DNA of 64,000 nucleotides from Pseudomonadota bacterium (GTDB taxonomy: Bacteria; Pseudomonadota; Alphaproteobacteria; Dongiales; Dongiaceae): the NCBI GenBank assembly GCA_016183985.1, contig JACPDN010000005.1, positions 248,001 through 312,000 of the forward strand, read 5' to 3'. Under the pieces are notes generated by a model. It was not told where the DNA came from. It was given only the letters and a program-made list of their open reading frames with translations, and ran no database searches. Shown here piece after piece: positions 53,139 to 63,915 of this stretch. Positions within the stretch are counted from its first letter, which is position 1; the number at the start of each line of letters is the position of its first letter. A program made the position numbers and the translations under genes.

Positions 53139-54107
53139 ATGAACAAGGTTCCGCAGGAGAAAGTCTTCCACCAGCCGCTGGGCGGCAACCAGATGCCACG
53201 CTTCGGTGGCCACGCCAGTATGATGCGTCTGCCGACCAAGACGAGTGCCGCCGGCCTCGACGCTGCCTTTGTCGGCGTGCCTTTCGATATCGGCACCTCC
53301 AATCGCTCAGGCACGCGCTTCGGTCCGCGCCAGATCCGCGCCGAATCCTGCCTCATCCGCCCCTACAACATGGCAACGCGAGCGGCTCCCTTCGATTCAC
53401 TCAGCATCGCTGATATCGGTGACGTCGCAATCAACACCTTCAATCTCGAAAAGAGTATCGCCATCATCGAGGCGGCCTATGACGAGATCCTTTCGCATAA
53501 CTGCGTACCCCTCACCATGGGCGGCGACCACACGATTGCATTGCCAATCCTGCGTGCGCTGAAGAAGAAATATGGCCCTGTCGGCATGGTCCATGTCGAT
53601 GCCCATGCCGACATCAACGACACGATGTTCGGCGAGAAGATCGCCCACGGCACGCCGTTCCGCCGTGCCGTCGAAGAAGGCCTGCTTGATGGCAAGCGCG
53701 TCGCCCAGATCGGCCTGCGCGCGACCGGCTATTCGGCCGAGGATTTCGATTGGCCGCGTGCCCAAGGCTTCCGCGTCGTGCAGGCTGAGGAATGCTGGTA
53801 CAAATCACTGGTGCCACTGATGGCGGAAATTCGCGAACAGCTGGGCAAAGGCCCCGTCTACTTGAGCTTCGATATCGACGGCCTCGATCCCTCCTCCGCC
53901 CCCGGCACGGGCACGCCGGAAGTGGGTGGCCTCACCACCATTCAGGGGCTCGAGATCATCCGCGGCTGCCGCGGCCTCGACATTGTCGGCTGCGACCTGG
54001 TCGAGGTCTCACCACCCTACGACCCCAGCGGCAATACATCGCTGCTGGCCGCCAATCTGCTCTACGAGATGCTCTGCATCTTACCTGGCGTAAAATATCG
54101 CGCCTAA
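53139..54107 (+). CDS. Agmatinase / guanidinobutyrase-type ureohydrolase
   Basis: This is a 322-residue manganese ureohydrolase with all metal ligands: H131 in MGGDHTIALP, D154-x-H156-x-D158 in HVDAHADIN, and D245-x-D247 in SFDIDGLDPSSAPGTGTPE. It releases urea from a guanidino compound; the family includes agmatinase, guanidinobutyrase and guanidinopropionase. The divergent AruH-like transaminase points to 4-guanidinobutyrate as a plausible substrate, but agmatine cannot be excluded. Palindromic elements upstream suggest tight control. A strong terminator follows. Confidence 0.9.
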   Translation: MNKVPQEKVFHQPLGGNQMPRFGGHASMMRLPTKTSAAGLDAAFVGVPFDIGTSNRSGTRFGPRQIRAESCLIRPYNMATRAAPFDSLSIADIGDVAINTFNLEKSIAIIEAAYDEILSHNCVPLTMGGDHTIALPILRALKKKYGPVGMVHVDAHADINDTMFGEKIAHGTPFRRAVEEGLLDGKRVAQIGLRATGYSAEDFDWPRAQGFRVVQAEECWYKSLVPLMAEIREQLGKGPVYLSFDIDGLDPSSAPGTGTPEVGGLTTIQGLEIIRGCRGLDIVGCDLVEVSPPYDPSGNTSLLAANLLYEMLCILPGVKYRA

Positions 54108-54109
54108 GA

Positions 54110-54141
54110 AATGGCCGGGCATTGCCCGGCCATTTTCGTTT
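54110..54141 (+). terminator. Intrinsic terminator after the ureohydrolase gene
   Basis: A perfect 11-bp stem (54110-54120 with 54124-54134) with a three-base loop runs into TTTTCGTTT. It may also act on the convergent cytochrome gene. Confidence 0.88.
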
Positions 54142-54628
54142 ACGGCATCTTCACCGTCATGTAGGGCGCGGTAGCCTTTTGCTCGACGCCGAACGGCCCG
54201 GGCACCTGATGCTCCACCGGCTTCAGGCTGCGCAGATAGGCGACCAGCGCTACGGCGTCATCCTGCGTAATATGGCTATAGGACATCCACGGCATGGATG
54301 GCGCCAGCTGCCGACCATCTGGGCGCACACCGGTCGTGAAGGCCGCAACGACTTGCACATCCGTCCATTCGCCTAACCCCGTCTTTTTGTCCGGCGTCAG
54401 ATTGGGCGGATAGAACACGCCGAGGCCGGGAATCTCGAAACCGATATCCGAACCTGCCAGCGGCGTTTCCATATTGGGCTTGGGTGTGAAGGCGCCTGTG
54501 TTATGGCAGCCACCACAATCCATGATGCTGGCAAGATAGGCGCCGCGCGCCACCTTGTCCTCGGCCGCTGCGGGGTTGACGAAGGTGGCCAGAACCAACA
54601 CGGAAGCAACGGCAAAACCGGCTTTCAT
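54140..54628 (-). CDS. Single-heme c-type cytochrome, exported
   Basis: This 162-residue protein has a signal peptide (cleavage after PAAA, residue 22), a heme site CGGCHN near residue 38, and the YPPNLTPDKKTGLGEWTD and MPWMSYSHITQDDA segments shared with the diheme protein at 32198. It is a class I periplasmic cytochrome. No redox enzyme is adjacent, so the partner is unknown. Confidence 0.88.
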   Translation of the reverse strand: MKAGFAVASVLVLATFVNPAAAEDKVARGAYLASIMDCGGCHNTGAFTPKPNMETPLAGSDIGFEIPGLGVFYPPNLTPDKKTGLGEWTDVQVVAAFTTGVRPDGRQLAPSMPWMSYSHITQDDAVALVAYLRSLKPVEHQVPGPFGVEQKATAPYMTVKMP

Positions 54629-54867
54629 AACGCTCTCCTGAATGGCGGTGGGGGTGGGCCTTAGCAGTCCGACCTGATCGCGGATTGATCTAGGGCATGA
54701 TCTTCAGGGAGCCTAACTAAGAGTTTGCTAATTCTCCGCCACCCCTTTCCGATTCTTTTAGTATCGCCCTGAACGCTCGTAAAATTCCGCGTGTTTACCG
54801 GGCCTTAACTTCCTTTTCACCATTCGTATGACTAATTGACGACAAAGATAGAGAAGGAATTTTCTCC

Positions 54868-56883
54868 ATGCTCGGCCGCTTTCTCGCCAGCTTCAGCATT
54901 GCCAACCGCATCGGAGCGGGCTTTGGCATCCTCCTCCTCCTGCTGGGAGGTGTATCGGCCTATAGCGTGATCGCCGCGAACGGCACGGAAGACAGTGTCA
55001 ACCAATATGCCGAAATCTCCGGCGCCACGCTCGGCGCACAACAGATCGCCCGCGACGTCGCATTGTTACGCAACGCCGTCATGACCTATGCCCGGGACGG
55101 CTCCGCACAGGCTGCAGACGCGACGCAGGCGATCCTGCAGCGTCTCCATGATGGCCTCGCTCAACAGATCGTCACTGCGACCGACGCACAGAAGGAATCG
55201 CTGGCACGCATGCAGGAGGTCGCAACCGGCTACGGTGCCGACTTTGAGAAGTCGGTCGTCCTGCGCAGCACACGCGACAAGCTGATTTCCGAACAATTGA
55301 CGCCGGTTGGCGCTACAGCCGCCAAAAGCATGGCTGATCTGGTGAGTGGCGCCATGACCGAGAGCAATTTCGAAGGTGCTGCCCTTGCCGGGATCGCCCA
55401 GGACGCATTGATGTCGGCCCGGCTTGCGGCCACGCGCTATCTGGCGGACCTCGACCCGAAGCTCATCGCCACGGCAAAGCAATACGTCACCAAATTCACG
55501 ACAAGCGTTGCCAAGATGCAAAGGAAACTGACCACGCCGGAACAGCGTATGGCTGCACAAGACCTCACCATGACGATGTTCAAATACGGTCAGGCGCTGC
55601 AATCTCTGGTGAAAATCGCTGGCGAAACGCACCAGTTGATGGATGTGGAGATGCCGAAAAAAGATGCGGAAATCGCCACTCTCGCTGAACAGATTCGCGA
55701 CGCACAGAATGCGGAGCTGTCCGCAATCAAGACCGCGACCGGTCTCGCCATGGCAACGACGCGCCGTATTACCATTGCGATCGCCATCGCCGGCCTTGCC
55801 TTAGGAAGCGTCGGGGCCTGGTTCATCGGTCGATCGATCTCGATGCCCATCCGGCTGATGACAGCGACAATGAACGAGCTGGCAGGTGGTCGGCTGGAGA
55901 TCGAGATTCCGGCTCAGACCAACCGCGACGAGATTGGCGACATGGCCCGCACCGTCCTGGTCTTCAAGGACGCCCTCCGCGCGCAACGCGACGCCGATTC
56001 AGCGGCGAAACTGGATGCCGAGGCAAAGCTGCAACGTGCGCAGGCATTGGAAAGCTTGATTGCCGGCTTCGAAGGCAAGGTAGGCGAACTCGCCGCGTCG
56101 CTCACCACCGCTTCAGGTGCGCTGCAGAACTCGGCTCAATCCATGACCGAGACGGCCGATCGCACGGACCGCCAGTCAATGGTGGTTGCCACTGGCGCTG
56201 AACAGGCAACGACCAATGTACAGGCAGTTGCCGCTGCGACCGAGGAGCTGAGCGCCTCCATCTCCGAGATCGGACGTCAAGTCGTCCAGTCGAGCGGCAT
56301 TGCCGAAAAGGCTGTCAGCCAGGCGGAACAGACGAATCAGCAAGTGAGAGACCTTGCAGCTGCCGCGCGAGCGATTGGCGATGTCATCGGTCTCATCCAT
56401 GAGATTGCCGGGCAGACCAATCTGCTCGCGCTCAACGCGACGATCGAGGCCGCCCGCGCCGGCGAGGCCGGTCGCGGCTTTGCAGTGGTGGCATCGGAGG
56501 TGAAAAATCTCGCCGGCCAGACGGCCAAGGCAACCGAGGAAATCGGCGCGAAAATTGCCGAGATTCAGCAGGCGACTGAGAACTCCGTCGATGCGATCGC
56601 CAGTATTGCCTCAGTGATCGAGGAAATGAGCCGCATCTCGACCGCCATCGCCAGCGCCGTTGAGGAACAGACATCAGCCACGGCGGAGATCGCGCGCAAC
56701 GTTCAGCAAGCGAGTCAAGGCACCACCGAAGTCTCCGCCAACATTTCCGGGGTCACGGCCGCCGCCGGCGATACTGGCCGCGCCGCCGCCGAGGTCTTGA
56801 GCGCTGCCGTCGAACTCGGCAGCAAGTCGAACGTGCTCAACGAAGAAGTTCGCCGATTCATCGGCGACGTTCGTGCGCTGTAG
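54868..56883 (+). CDS. Methyl-accepting chemotaxis protein
   Basis: This 671-residue chemoreceptor has a first membrane helix at about 15-35, a periplasmic helical sensor domain (about 36-295), a second membrane helix at about 300-322, a HAMP domain (to about 375) and a long cytoplasmic signalling coiled coil. Its hairpin tip is [20 protein letters not shown] near residue 515. It is a lone gene, without che genes nearby. The ligand is unknown; the adjacent guanidino-compound genes make arginine-like attractants possible. A terminator follows. Confidence 0.95.
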   Translation: MLGRFLASFSIANRIGAGFGILLLLLGGVSAYSVIAANGTEDSVNQYAEISGATLGAQQIARDVALLRNAVMTYARDGSAQAADATQAILQRLHDGLAQQIVTATDAQKESLARMQEVATGYGADFEKSVVLRSTRDKLISEQLTPVGATAAKSMADLVSGAMTESNFEGAALAGIAQDALMSARLAATRYLADLDPKLIATAKQYVTKFTTSVAKMQRKLTTPEQRMAAQDLTMTMFKYGQALQSLVKIAGETHQLMDVEMPKKDAEIATLAEQIRDAQNAELSAIKTATGLAMATTRRITIAIAIAGLALGSVGAWFIGRSISMPIRLMTATMNELAGGRLEIEIPAQTNRDEIGDMARTVLVFKDALRAQRDADSAAKLDAEAKLQRAQALESLIAGFEGKVGELAASLTTASGALQNSAQSMTETADRTDRQSMVVATGAEQATTNVQAVAAATEELSASISEIGRQVVQSSGIAEKAVSQAEQTNQQVRDLAAAARAIGDVIGLIHEIAGQTNLLALNATIEAARAGEAGRGFAVVASEVKNLAGQTAKATEEIGAKIAEIQQATENSVDAIASIASVIEEMSRISTAIASAVEEQTSATAEIARNVQQASQGTTEVSANISGVTAAAGDTGRAAAEVLSAAVELGSKSNVLNEEVRRFIGDVRAL

Positions 56884-56918
56884 AGAAAAAGGGCCGCGAT
56901 CGCTCGCGGCCCTTCTCT
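56884..56918 (+). terminator. Terminator hairpin after the chemoreceptor gene
   Basis: A 9-bp GC stem (GGGCCGCGA at 56891-56899 with TCGCGGCCC at 56904-56912) is flanked by AGAAAAA and TTCTCT, giving a likely bidirectional terminator between convergent genes. Confidence 0.82.
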
Positions 56919-56936
56919 ATTCAACGCAGCGCAGCG

Positions 56937-57404
56937 TTAGACGCCCGGACGTAGCGTGATCTGCGCGACACCGGCCGCGACGTTAATGCCGACGCTGCCC
57001 TGCACGCTCACCGGCTGCAGCGCGATCTGGCTGTTGCCGCCACCGATCAGCACATTCGCGCCAAGGCCGAGCCCCGCCGCAACATCGGCGGTGGCACCGC
57101 CGTAATTGCCGGCCAACGCACCCGGCGCGACATTGCCCGGGGCGAAGACGACCCAGATCATATGCGCTTCCTTGGTGAAGCCGATGTCGACGCCGTATTT
57201 GTTGATCTCGCCGTTATAGACTTCGGCCGACCCATCGGCGCGCGTGAAGACGCAGGACATCGTCTTCGACGAACCGAAAATGAAACCCATCCCGCCTGCC
57301 ACGTTGCAGCTCAGCGAACCGACATTGACGCCCGCCGCCGAAAAGGCCGGGACAGCAGACATCATCAGCGCCGCGGCCGCGGCGATCAGGCTACCAACTC
57401 TCAT
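56937..57404 (-). CDS. DUF992-family exported protein
   Basis: This 155-residue protein has a signal peptide (cleavage after AFSA, about residue 23) and the DUF992 pattern: VGSLSCNVAGGMGFIFGSSK and MSCVFTRADGSAEVYNGEI, with two Cys likely forming a disulfide, then glycine/alanine-rich hydrophobic strands ending VAQITLRPGV. The family is common in alphaproteobacteria and has no known function. ATG 57404 opens the signal peptide. Confidence 0.85.
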   Translation of the reverse strand: MRVGSLIAAAAALMMSAVPAFSAAGVNVGSLSCNVAGGMGFIFGSSKTMSCVFTRADGSAEVYNGEINKYGVDIGFTKEAHMIWVVFAPGNVAPGALAGNYGGATADVAAGLGLGANVLIGGGNSQIALQPVSVQGSVGINVAAGVAQITLRPGV

Positions 57405-57616
57405 TTTGAAGCTCCCATCTTTTGGAAATGTGCTCCGTCGCCCGTCCGCGGCGGTGGAGGAAATGTAGCACCACGCGCCGCAAACGCCAGATGCGATACG
57501 CAGAAAGGCTGTGACGCCCCTCACAAAGGCCTTATTTCAGGGACTTTATGCCGCCCTGGACAGAAATGCCTATTCCGTGAACACTCTCACGACCATTTCT
57601 TAACAAGCGTCCGGCC

Positions 57617-58546
57617 GTGCAGAAACGCCATCTTCCGCCCCTCAACGCCCTCCGCACCTTCGAAGCAGCGGCCCGACACCTGCATATGGGGCGTGCCGCG
57701 GATGAGCTAGGAGTCACTCATGGAGCGGTCTCCAAGCAGATCGTCAATCTCGAGGACCAGTTGGGCTTCGCCCTCTTCCAACGCCTCGGCAACCGTCTGG
57801 CGCTGACCGAGCAGGGACAAAGATTACTGAAGGCCGCAGCCGACGCCTTCGATCAGTTGGGTTACGCCATCGCCCGGCTCGAAGGCGAGCCGGTGGCCGG
57901 CGAGCTTCGCGTCTCGGTTCCTTCGGCCTTTGCCGAAAAGTGGCTCATTCCGCGCCTTGCCAAGTTCACTGACGCAGCGCCCGGGCTCAAATTGTCCCTG
58001 CGTGCGGCTAATGCCAGTTACGACACCACGGGCGGTGATCGCTTGGGCGATGCCCTCGACCTCGCCGTCCGCTTCGGCGAACCGGTATGGCAGGACGGCA
58101 CGGCAAGTCTCCTTTCCCATGTTGGTTCTTTCCCGGTCTGCTCGCCCGTACTCCTCAACAGCGGTACGGGCCTCGCTACGCCGGCAGATATCCTGCTGCA
58201 CACCTTGCTGCTCGACGACCCGCAGGGAGCCAATTGGCGGCGCTGGCTGGCCCGCGCAGGCCTGGCGCATGCCGAACCCATCCGCACTATCCATTTCCAG
58301 GACTTCAACCTGCTGTTGGCAGCCGCTCGGCAGGGCCTCGGCCTGTGCCTGGCCGACCAGATCACCGCTGGTGAAGATCTCGCGCGCGGCGATCTACTGC
58401 GGCCCTTCCGCCAATCGATCGAACACCTTGGCGCCTATTTCGTTGTACTGCCACCCCTGGTCTCTCCGGCTGCCCGAGCCTTTGCCGACTGGCTACAGGC
58501 CGAGATCGCTCTCTCCGGCGCCGCCGGCACCGAACCTGTGAGTTAA
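57617..58546 (+). CDS. LysR-family regulator of GcvA type
   Basis: This is a 309-residue regulator with LPPLNALRTFEAAARHLHMG, HGAVSKQIVNLEDQLGFALF and a C-terminal effector domain. The start motif LPPLNALRTFEAAAR marks the GcvA subgroup. GTG 57617 is used. It precedes the second guanidino hydrolase gene on the same strand by 93 bases and may control it; that link is positional. Confidence 0.92.
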   Translation: MQKRHLPPLNALRTFEAAARHLHMGRAADELGVTHGAVSKQIVNLEDQLGFALFQRLGNRLALTEQGQRLLKAAADAFDQLGYAIARLEGEPVAGELRVSVPSAFAEKWLIPRLAKFTDAAPGLKLSLRAANASYDTTGGDRLGDALDLAVRFGEPVWQDGTASLLSHVGSFPVCSPVLLNSGTGLATPADILLHTLLLDDPQGANWRRWLARAGLAHAEPIRTIHFQDFNLLLAAARQGLGLCLADQITAGEDLARGDLLRPFRQSIEHLGAYFVVLPPLVSPAARAFADWLQAEIALSGAAGTEPVS

Positions 58547-58639
58547 AGTGGATCAAGCGTCCAATTTTACTCCCTGGGCCGGTCCCTTGCCCCGCTGTTA
58601 GTCTTTCCCATCCATCTTCATCAACCAGGGAACAATCAG

Positions 58640-59572
58640 ATGACCAGCACTCAAACACCTCTTCGCGGCCGCGTCGTCGGTGGCGGCACACCGCTCATGA
58701 AGAAGTGGAACCTCGCCTCTGAATCCGGCGCACTCAAGGACGTGCTGCTCGGGCCGGCCGAAGGTTTCCGCTGGATGGGTCTCGAGAACGCGGCTTGGTC
58801 ATCCCTGGTCCGTGACACCATGCGCAGGGGCTACAAATTCGACAAGCAGCTCGCCATGCGCCAGCACCGCGAAATGGTCAGCGCCTATGAGAGCGCCGGC
58901 GTCAACTGCCACTTCCTGCCGCTGGACGAGCATAACCCGTATCAGGTCTACGCCCGCGACTCTTCCTTCATGACGCCCTACGGCGCCGTCATCTGCCAGA
59001 TGGCCAATCCCCGCCGCCGCGGCGAATACGCCTCATGCCTGCGCTTCTATCTCGAGAACGATATCCCCGTTTACGACATGGTGAGCTCGGGCAATTTCGA
59101 AGGTGGCGATTTCAACATCATCGCGGATAAGACCGCCCTCATCGGCTACACCGATCATCGTTCGGAAGAAATCTCGGCCCGCCAGATTGCCGAATGGATG
59201 AAGGATGAAGGCTGGGAAATCAAATTCGCTCCGATCGACCAGTTCTACGTCCATATCGACCTGATGGTCTGCATGCTCAATGAGCACGTAGCAGCCGTCT
59301 GCCTCGAAACGACCGAGGATGACATCATTGATTTCCTGAAGCGCAAGAAGATCGAGATCATCCCGGCAACCTTCAAGGAGACGATGGCATTGGGCTGCAA
59401 TGTCGTGGCACTCGGGAAGGACCGGATTCTCTCGACGCTTGGCGCCAAGGATCTCAACGCCAAACTGCGCGCCAACGGCTTCACCGTCTACGACCCGGAT
59501 ATGACCATGTTCACCTGGGCCGGCGGCGGCGTCCATTGCATGTGCCAACCGCTGAACCGCGAAGCTGCATAA
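58640..59572 (+). CDS. Amidinotransferase/DDAH-fold guanidino hydrolase (copy 2)
   Basis: This 310-residue protein has the complete catalytic set: D107 in YARDSSF, E154-GGD157, H205 in YVHIDLMV, LGCNVVALG, and the nucleophile C300 in GGGVHCMCQPL. It is only distantly similar to the 45463 copy, and its longer insertions recall arginine deiminase and glycine amidinotransferase-like relatives. It should split or transfer the amidino group of an arginine-type compound. With two such enzymes, an arginine-type transaminase and a ureohydrolase, the region favours guanidino catabolism. Confidence 0.85.
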   Translation: MTSTQTPLRGRVVGGGTPLMKKWNLASESGALKDVLLGPAEGFRWMGLENAAWSSLVRDTMRRGYKFDKQLAMRQHREMVSAYESAGVNCHFLPLDEHNPYQVYARDSSFMTPYGAVICQMANPRRRGEYASCLRFYLENDIPVYDMVSSGNFEGGDFNIIADKTALIGYTDHRSEEISARQIAEWMKDEGWEIKFAPIDQFYVHIDLMVCMLNEHVAAVCLETTEDDIIDFLKRKKIEIIPATFKETMALGCNVVALGKDRILSTLGAKDLNAKLRANGFTVYDPDMTMFTWAGGGVHCMCQPLNREAA

Positions 59573-59580
59573 CACTCTAT

Positions 59581-59619
59581 CCGGCGTCCTTCACCTCTTA
59601 CGAGGTTGGAGGGCGCCGG
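59581..59619. terminator. Long GC-rich hairpin between convergent genes
   Basis: CCGGCG...ACCTC pairs with GAGGT...CGCCGG around a TTAC loop, giving an interrupted stem of about 17 pairs. No T-tract follows, so it may end transcripts only with help or protect the RNA 3' ends of both neighbours. Confidence 0.5.
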
Positions 59620-59627
59620 CTCCGACC

Positions 59628-61736
59628 TCAGCCTGTTCGTCCGCTAGACTGCAGCAGTCGGCCAAGTACGTCCATCAGCTTAGCCGGATCGACCGGCTTG
59701 CTGACATAGTCGTCCATGCCGGCCGCGATATAGCTCTCCCTATCGCCCGGCATCGCGTTGGCGGTAAGTGCTACGATCGGCAAGTGCGCGGCCTTCGACG
59801 GCAGATGGCGTATTTCGCGCGTCGCCATCGGACCATCCATCACCGGCATTTGCACATCCATGAGGATCGCGTCGAACTCCCTGGTGTTGGCCAATTCCAC
59901 CGCTTCGATGCCGTTATTCGCGATCGTGACTTGATGCCCCAGCGCTTCGAGGATCGCTCGCATCAGGAACTGATTGGTAGCGTTGTCCTCCGCCACAAGC
60001 AGCCGCAGGCTCAGCATGTCGGCCGCTTCAACCGGTGTCGAAGCTCGCGCCGGCACCTCGCCAAGCTGCAGCGGAATCTTGAACCAGAAGACGCTGCCCA
60101 CGCCAAACTGGCTTTCAACGCCGATTTCGCCGCCCATCAGTTCGGTAAGCTGCTTGCAGATGGCAAGGCCTAATCCGGTTCCGCCATAGCGTCGCGTTGT
60201 CGATTGCTCGGCCTGCGCATAGCGGGTGAATAGGCGCTTGACTGCTTCCTGATCAATGCCGATGCCGGTGTCCCTGACGCGCGTGCGCAGTCTGACCTCA
60301 CCATTGTCAAGTACTTTGCCGTCAACCAGCAACGTCACCGAACCGTTCAGCGTGAACTTGACCGCATTAGAGATGAGATTAAGCACGACCTGCCGGATGC
60401 GATGCGAGTCACCCCTCAGATATGACGGCAGATCCGGCGACAATTCGTAACGCAGTTCGATACCCTTCGCCATCGCAGCCGGCCGCAGCAGCCCGATGAC
60501 ATCCGTCATCAGTTCCCGTACGTCGAAGTCGGCAATTTCGAGTTCGGTTTTTTGCGCTTCCAACTTCGATAGATCGAGAATATCGCTCGTGGTCTGGATC
60601 AACTCGTTGGCCGATCGCAACGCCGTGGCAACAAGATTGGCTTGCTCACCGCTCAATTCGGTAGATTTTAAAAGCCCCAGAACGCCAACGACGCCATTCA
60701 TCGGCGTGCGAATTTCGTGGCTCATCGTCGCCAGAAAACGTGATTTCTCCGCATACGCCGCCTGAGCTTCGTCGCGCGCGACCGCCAGGTCTTCCAGCAG
60801 CGAGACCTGACGGGCGGCTTCCATCTCGATTCGTTCGTTGGCGAATTCCAGATCAGCGAGACGGTTCTGCAACTCGGATTGAGCGCGGTGCAATGCCGCT
60901 TCACGTTCCCGGCGCTCGGATATGTCGACGGCCATCCCAAGGAATCCTGTCACTGCGCCATCATCGGCGCGTAGGGCCGTAACGCTGAGCAAAACAGGAA
61001 ACCGGCTTCCGTCCTTTCGCACATATGTCCACTCGTGCTCGCTGCGACGTCCGGCGATTGCCTCTGCCACGAAAACATCGAAGCCCGGTTCAAAGGAACG
61101 TCGCAGCGAATGACTAAGCTTCTGGGCTTGCGCTGCTATTTCTTCCGGATCGTGAAACAACGCCGGCGTCGCCCGACCGATCAGCTCGTCAGCGGTATAG
61201 CCCAGCATCATCTCGGCGGCGCGATTGAATATCTCGATGGTGCCATCGGTACGCGTTCCGATGACGGCATGACCGGCATGATCCAGGATCGCCGTCTGTA
61301 TCTGCGAGACATTGCGAAATGCTTCTTCAGCCTGCTTGCGCTTGGTGATGTCGAAGCGCACAGCGGTATAGCCTGCTAACTCTCGCAGTGAATCGAAGGT
61401 CGGGATGATGTGGGTATCGACCCAATAGAAGTGGCCGTCCTTGGCTCGGTTGCGGATTTCACCTCGCCAGATTTTGCCGGCCGAGATCGTCCGAAACATA
61501 TCTTCGAAAAAGGGTTGCGGATGCAGTCCCGAATTCAGGATGCGATGGTTCGCGCCAACCAACTCGGCACGCGAATAGCCGCTGATCTCGACGAAGAGAT
61601 CATTGGCGTAGGTGATCGTACCATCCAGATCGGTAATAGCGATGATGGCAACCTGATCGGTCACCAATTCGGGTCGCATGGACAGAACTTCGCCGATCTG
61701 GCCGGGCGTCAACCTGACGTCTTCCGAATTCGGCAT
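59628..61736 (-). CDS. Hybrid sensor histidine kinase (PAS-PAS-HisKA-HATPase-REC)
   Basis: This is a 702-residue hybrid kinase. PAS 1 spans about 20-130 ([16 protein letters not shown], with PAC), PAS 2 about 140-275, then a coiled coil at 276-335. The phospho-accepting H340 lies in [13 protein letters not shown]. The ATPase domain has NAVKFT, DTGIGID and [12 protein letters not shown], and the receiver at about 575-695 has D627 in [13 protein letters not shown]. There are no membrane helices, so it is a cytoplasmic sensor. GGGAGAGG precedes the ATG. No separate response regulator lies next to it. Confidence 0.95.
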   Translation of the reverse strand: MPNSEDVRLTPGQIGEVLSMRPELVTDQVAIIAITDLDGTITYANDLFVEISGYSRAELVGANHRILNSGLHPQPFFEDMFRTISAGKIWRGEIRNRAKDGHFYWVDTHIIPTFDSLRELAGYTAVRFDITKRKQAEEAFRNVSQIQTAILDHAGHAVIGTRTDGTIEIFNRAAEMMLGYTADELIGRATPALFHDPEEIAAQAQKLSHSLRRSFEPGFDVFVAEAIAGRRSEHEWTYVRKDGSRFPVLLSVTALRADDGAVTGFLGMAVDISERREREAALHRAQSELQNRLADLEFANERIEMEAARQVSLLEDLAVARDEAQAAYAEKSRFLATMSHEIRTPMNGVVGVLGLLKSTELSGEQANLVATALRSANELIQTTSDILDLSKLEAQKTELEIADFDVRELMTDVIGLLRPAAMAKGIELRYELSPDLPSYLRGDSHRIRQVVLNLISNAVKFTLNGSVTLLVDGKVLDNGEVRLRTRVRDTGIGIDQEAVKRLFTRYAQAEQSTTRRYGGTGLGLAICKQLTELMGGEIGVESQFGVGSVFWFKIPLQLGEVPARASTPVEAADMLSLRLLVAEDNATNQFLMRAILEALGHQVTIANNGIEAVELANTREFDAILMDVQMPVMDGPMATREIRHLPSKAAHLPIVALTANAMPGDRESYIAAGMDDYVSKPVDPAKLMDVLGRLLQSSGRTG

Positions 61737-61833
61737 CTCCTCTCCCGCAACACAGTTTCCATTTACTGCGGAAAGGTTAATCGACGTTCCTTAACAGGGT
61801 CATAACGTGACGAACTTTACTTTGATCGCACAC

Positions 61834-63909
61834 CTATTTGACAGCGCTGACAATCAACGCATCGACCGCTGTTGCACCTTCTGCGTTCACAATGAGCGGG
61901 TTCACATCCACTTCTGCGATCAAGCCCGCCAGATCGTCAACCATGACCGAGAATGCGGCATAGGCATGCGCCAGAGACCCAATATTGGCTGGTCGCGCGC
62001 CGCGCTTGCCGTCCAGCAATGGCCGCAGCTTCAGTGCATCGATCTGCCAACCGGCCTCCCGCGCACCAAAGGGCGCCAGGGCGAAGCGACGATCCTGCAT
62101 CATCTCGATCAGAACGCCGCCTGCGCCGATCATCACCACCGGTCCAAACTGCGGATCCAGGGTCATGCCGAACGAAACCTCGGTTCCCTTCCCCATCATC
62201 GGCATGAGCAACACAGCGTTGCCGAGACGCGACGACAAATCGGCAAAGGCCGCTTCCAATTCCGAGGCGCTCTTCAGCCCCAGCTTGACGCCGCCCACAT
62301 CGGATTTATGCAGGATACCTGGCACGGCCGTCTTCATGGCTATGGGATAGCCCATCTGCTCGGCAACTCGACGCGCCGCATCCAATGTGTCCACCTCTCG
62401 ATGCGGCATGGCAGGCACGCCGTAATCGGCCAGCAGGTCGAGCGCCTCGCCCTCGGAAAGATCGCCCTGCTTCAGCCGCGCCTGCCATTTCGCCCGCAAG
62501 CCTTCGGGTGCCGTCGCGACATTGTCCTTTTCAAGAGCCCGGCGATCACGTGCGGCCATCGCCTTTCCAACGACACTCAGCATCGGTGCCACGCCGGAGA
62601 GCACTGGCACGCCGTCATGGGCGAGCTTGGTGATCACGTCGAGATTGGCATTGCTGCCGACATTGGTCGTGTAGAAGACCGGCTTCGTCGTTCGCGCAGC
62701 GACACGGCGCAGGATATCGGCATAGCCCGCCGACAGGTAATATCCGTCGCGTGCCTCGACGCAGAGCGATGCCAATGCCGTGTCCGGATCGTCGACCAGT
62801 GCCTGCAGGCAGTCTTCGAAGATGCCGGCCCAATCATTGCCGGTGCCCCAGGCGTCCAGCGGATTGATCGGTTCCAGCCCGTATTCCAACCGGCCGGCGA
62901 GCTTTGCCCGCGTCGCCTCGCTGATGCTGGCGAATGGCACACCTGTCTCAATACCGAGATCCAGCACCAGCTCGCGAAGACCACCTGAATCGTGCATGGT
63001 CGCCAAGCCGCCCGCTGCGAGCTTCCGCTCTGCGGAAAAGAGATGCAGCGCGTTCACCAGCTCATCCATATTGGCAACCTCGATCACGCCATAGCGATCG
63101 AACAGCGCCCGATAGGCGGCATGATTGCCGGCGACCGCACCCGAATGCGACACCGCAAGCGCCGCACTTTCCGCCGTGCGCCCGACCTTCAGGGCAACGA
63201 CCGGGATCGCCATGCGCTGCGCCTTGGCTAGGGCTGCTTTAAAGCCCGCGGGATCGCGCACGGTCTCCAGGAACAGCCCCACGACCTTGGTTGCCGGGAT
63301 GTCGAGGGCGAAGTCGAGATAGTCGGCGACATTGGTCGCCAGTTCCTGCCCCGCCGACACGGCGAGGCTGAAGCCGAAGCGCCGGTCCGTGTGGCAGAGC
63401 GCCGAAAAGGCCGAGCCCGAATGTGTGATGAAGGCGACATTGCCCTTGCGGATCCAGTCCGGCGGCGGAAAGCCGCAGACGCGCAGGCCGAAATCGAGAT
63501 GATAGAAGCCCATGCAATTGCCGCCGCAGACGGCGACACCGGCCGTCCGCGCTTTCGTAGCGATCCGTTCGGTGAGCTTCGGCCCAGTATCGTTCTCGAT
63601 ATAGCCGCTGGCAAAAATGGTGACCGCCCCGATGCCACAGGCGATCACCTCGTCCAGCGCCGCCTCAAGCCGCGCATTGGCAATGCCGAGCACCGCCATG
63701 TCGACCGTCTCAGGTAAGGCCTGCAGCGACGGATAGCAAACCTGCCCGTCGATCTCCTGATAGCCCGGATTGACGAAATAGATTTTCGAGGGCGTGCCAG
63801 CCATACCGGTCGAGGTGATCATGCCACGCCCGACTGAGCCCTCCTTCGGGCTCGCACCCACAAGTGCGACACTCTTGGGCCGCAGCAGCCGGTCGAGCTT
63901 GTGCGGCAT
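61834..63909 (-). CDS. NDP-forming acyl-CoA synthetase family protein (CoA-binding plus ATP-grasp)
   Basis: This 691-residue protein has an N-terminal CoA-binding domain (SVALVGASPKEGSVGRG, 1-130), succinyl-CoA-ligase-like middle domains with GGNCMGFYH and the catalytic-His-region SHSGAVAGNHAAYRALF, and a C-terminal ATP-grasp domain (about 480-690) with AMKTAVPGILHKSDVGGVKLGL and FGPVVMIGAGGV. Family members interconvert acyl-CoA plus NDP and acid plus NTP, or serve as amino/aryl-acid CoA ligases. The following reverse-strand gene begins to read off the window edge. Confidence 0.9.
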   Translation of the reverse strand: MPHKLDRLLRPKSVALVGASPKEGSVGRGMITSTGMAGTPSKIYFVNPGYQEIDGQVCYPSLQALPETVDMAVLGIANARLEAALDEVIACGIGAVTIFASGYIENDTGPKLTERIATKARTAGVAVCGGNCMGFYHLDFGLRVCGFPPPDWIRKGNVAFITHSGSAFSALCHTDRRFGFSLAVSAGQELATNVADYLDFALDIPATKVVGLFLETVRDPAGFKAALAKAQRMAIPVVALKVGRTAESAALAVSHSGAVAGNHAAYRALFDRYGVIEVANMDELVNALHLFSAERKLAAGGLATMHDSGGLRELVLDLGIETGVPFASISEATRAKLAGRLEYGLEPINPLDAWGTGNDWAGIFEDCLQALVDDPDTALASLCVEARDGYYLSAGYADILRRVAARTTKPVFYTTNVGSNANLDVITKLAHDGVPVLSGVAPMLSVVGKAMAARDRRALEKDNVATAPEGLRAKWQARLKQGDLSEGEALDLLADYGVPAMPHREVDTLDAARRVAEQMGYPIAMKTAVPGILHKSDVGGVKLGLKSASELEAAFADLSSRLGNAVLLMPMMGKGTEVSFGMTLDPQFGPVVMIGAGGVLIEMMQDRRFALAPFGAREAGWQIDALKLRPLLDGKRGARPANIGSLAHAYAAFSVMVDDLAGLIAEVDVNPLIVNAEGATAVDALIVSAVK

Positions 63910-63915
63910 GAGGCG

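Noticed and set aside
61807-62988. 393-codon forward open frame across the NDP-forming acyl-CoA synthetase
   Set aside because: Antisense shadow; the reverse-strand frame has clear CoA-binding and ATP-grasp motifs.
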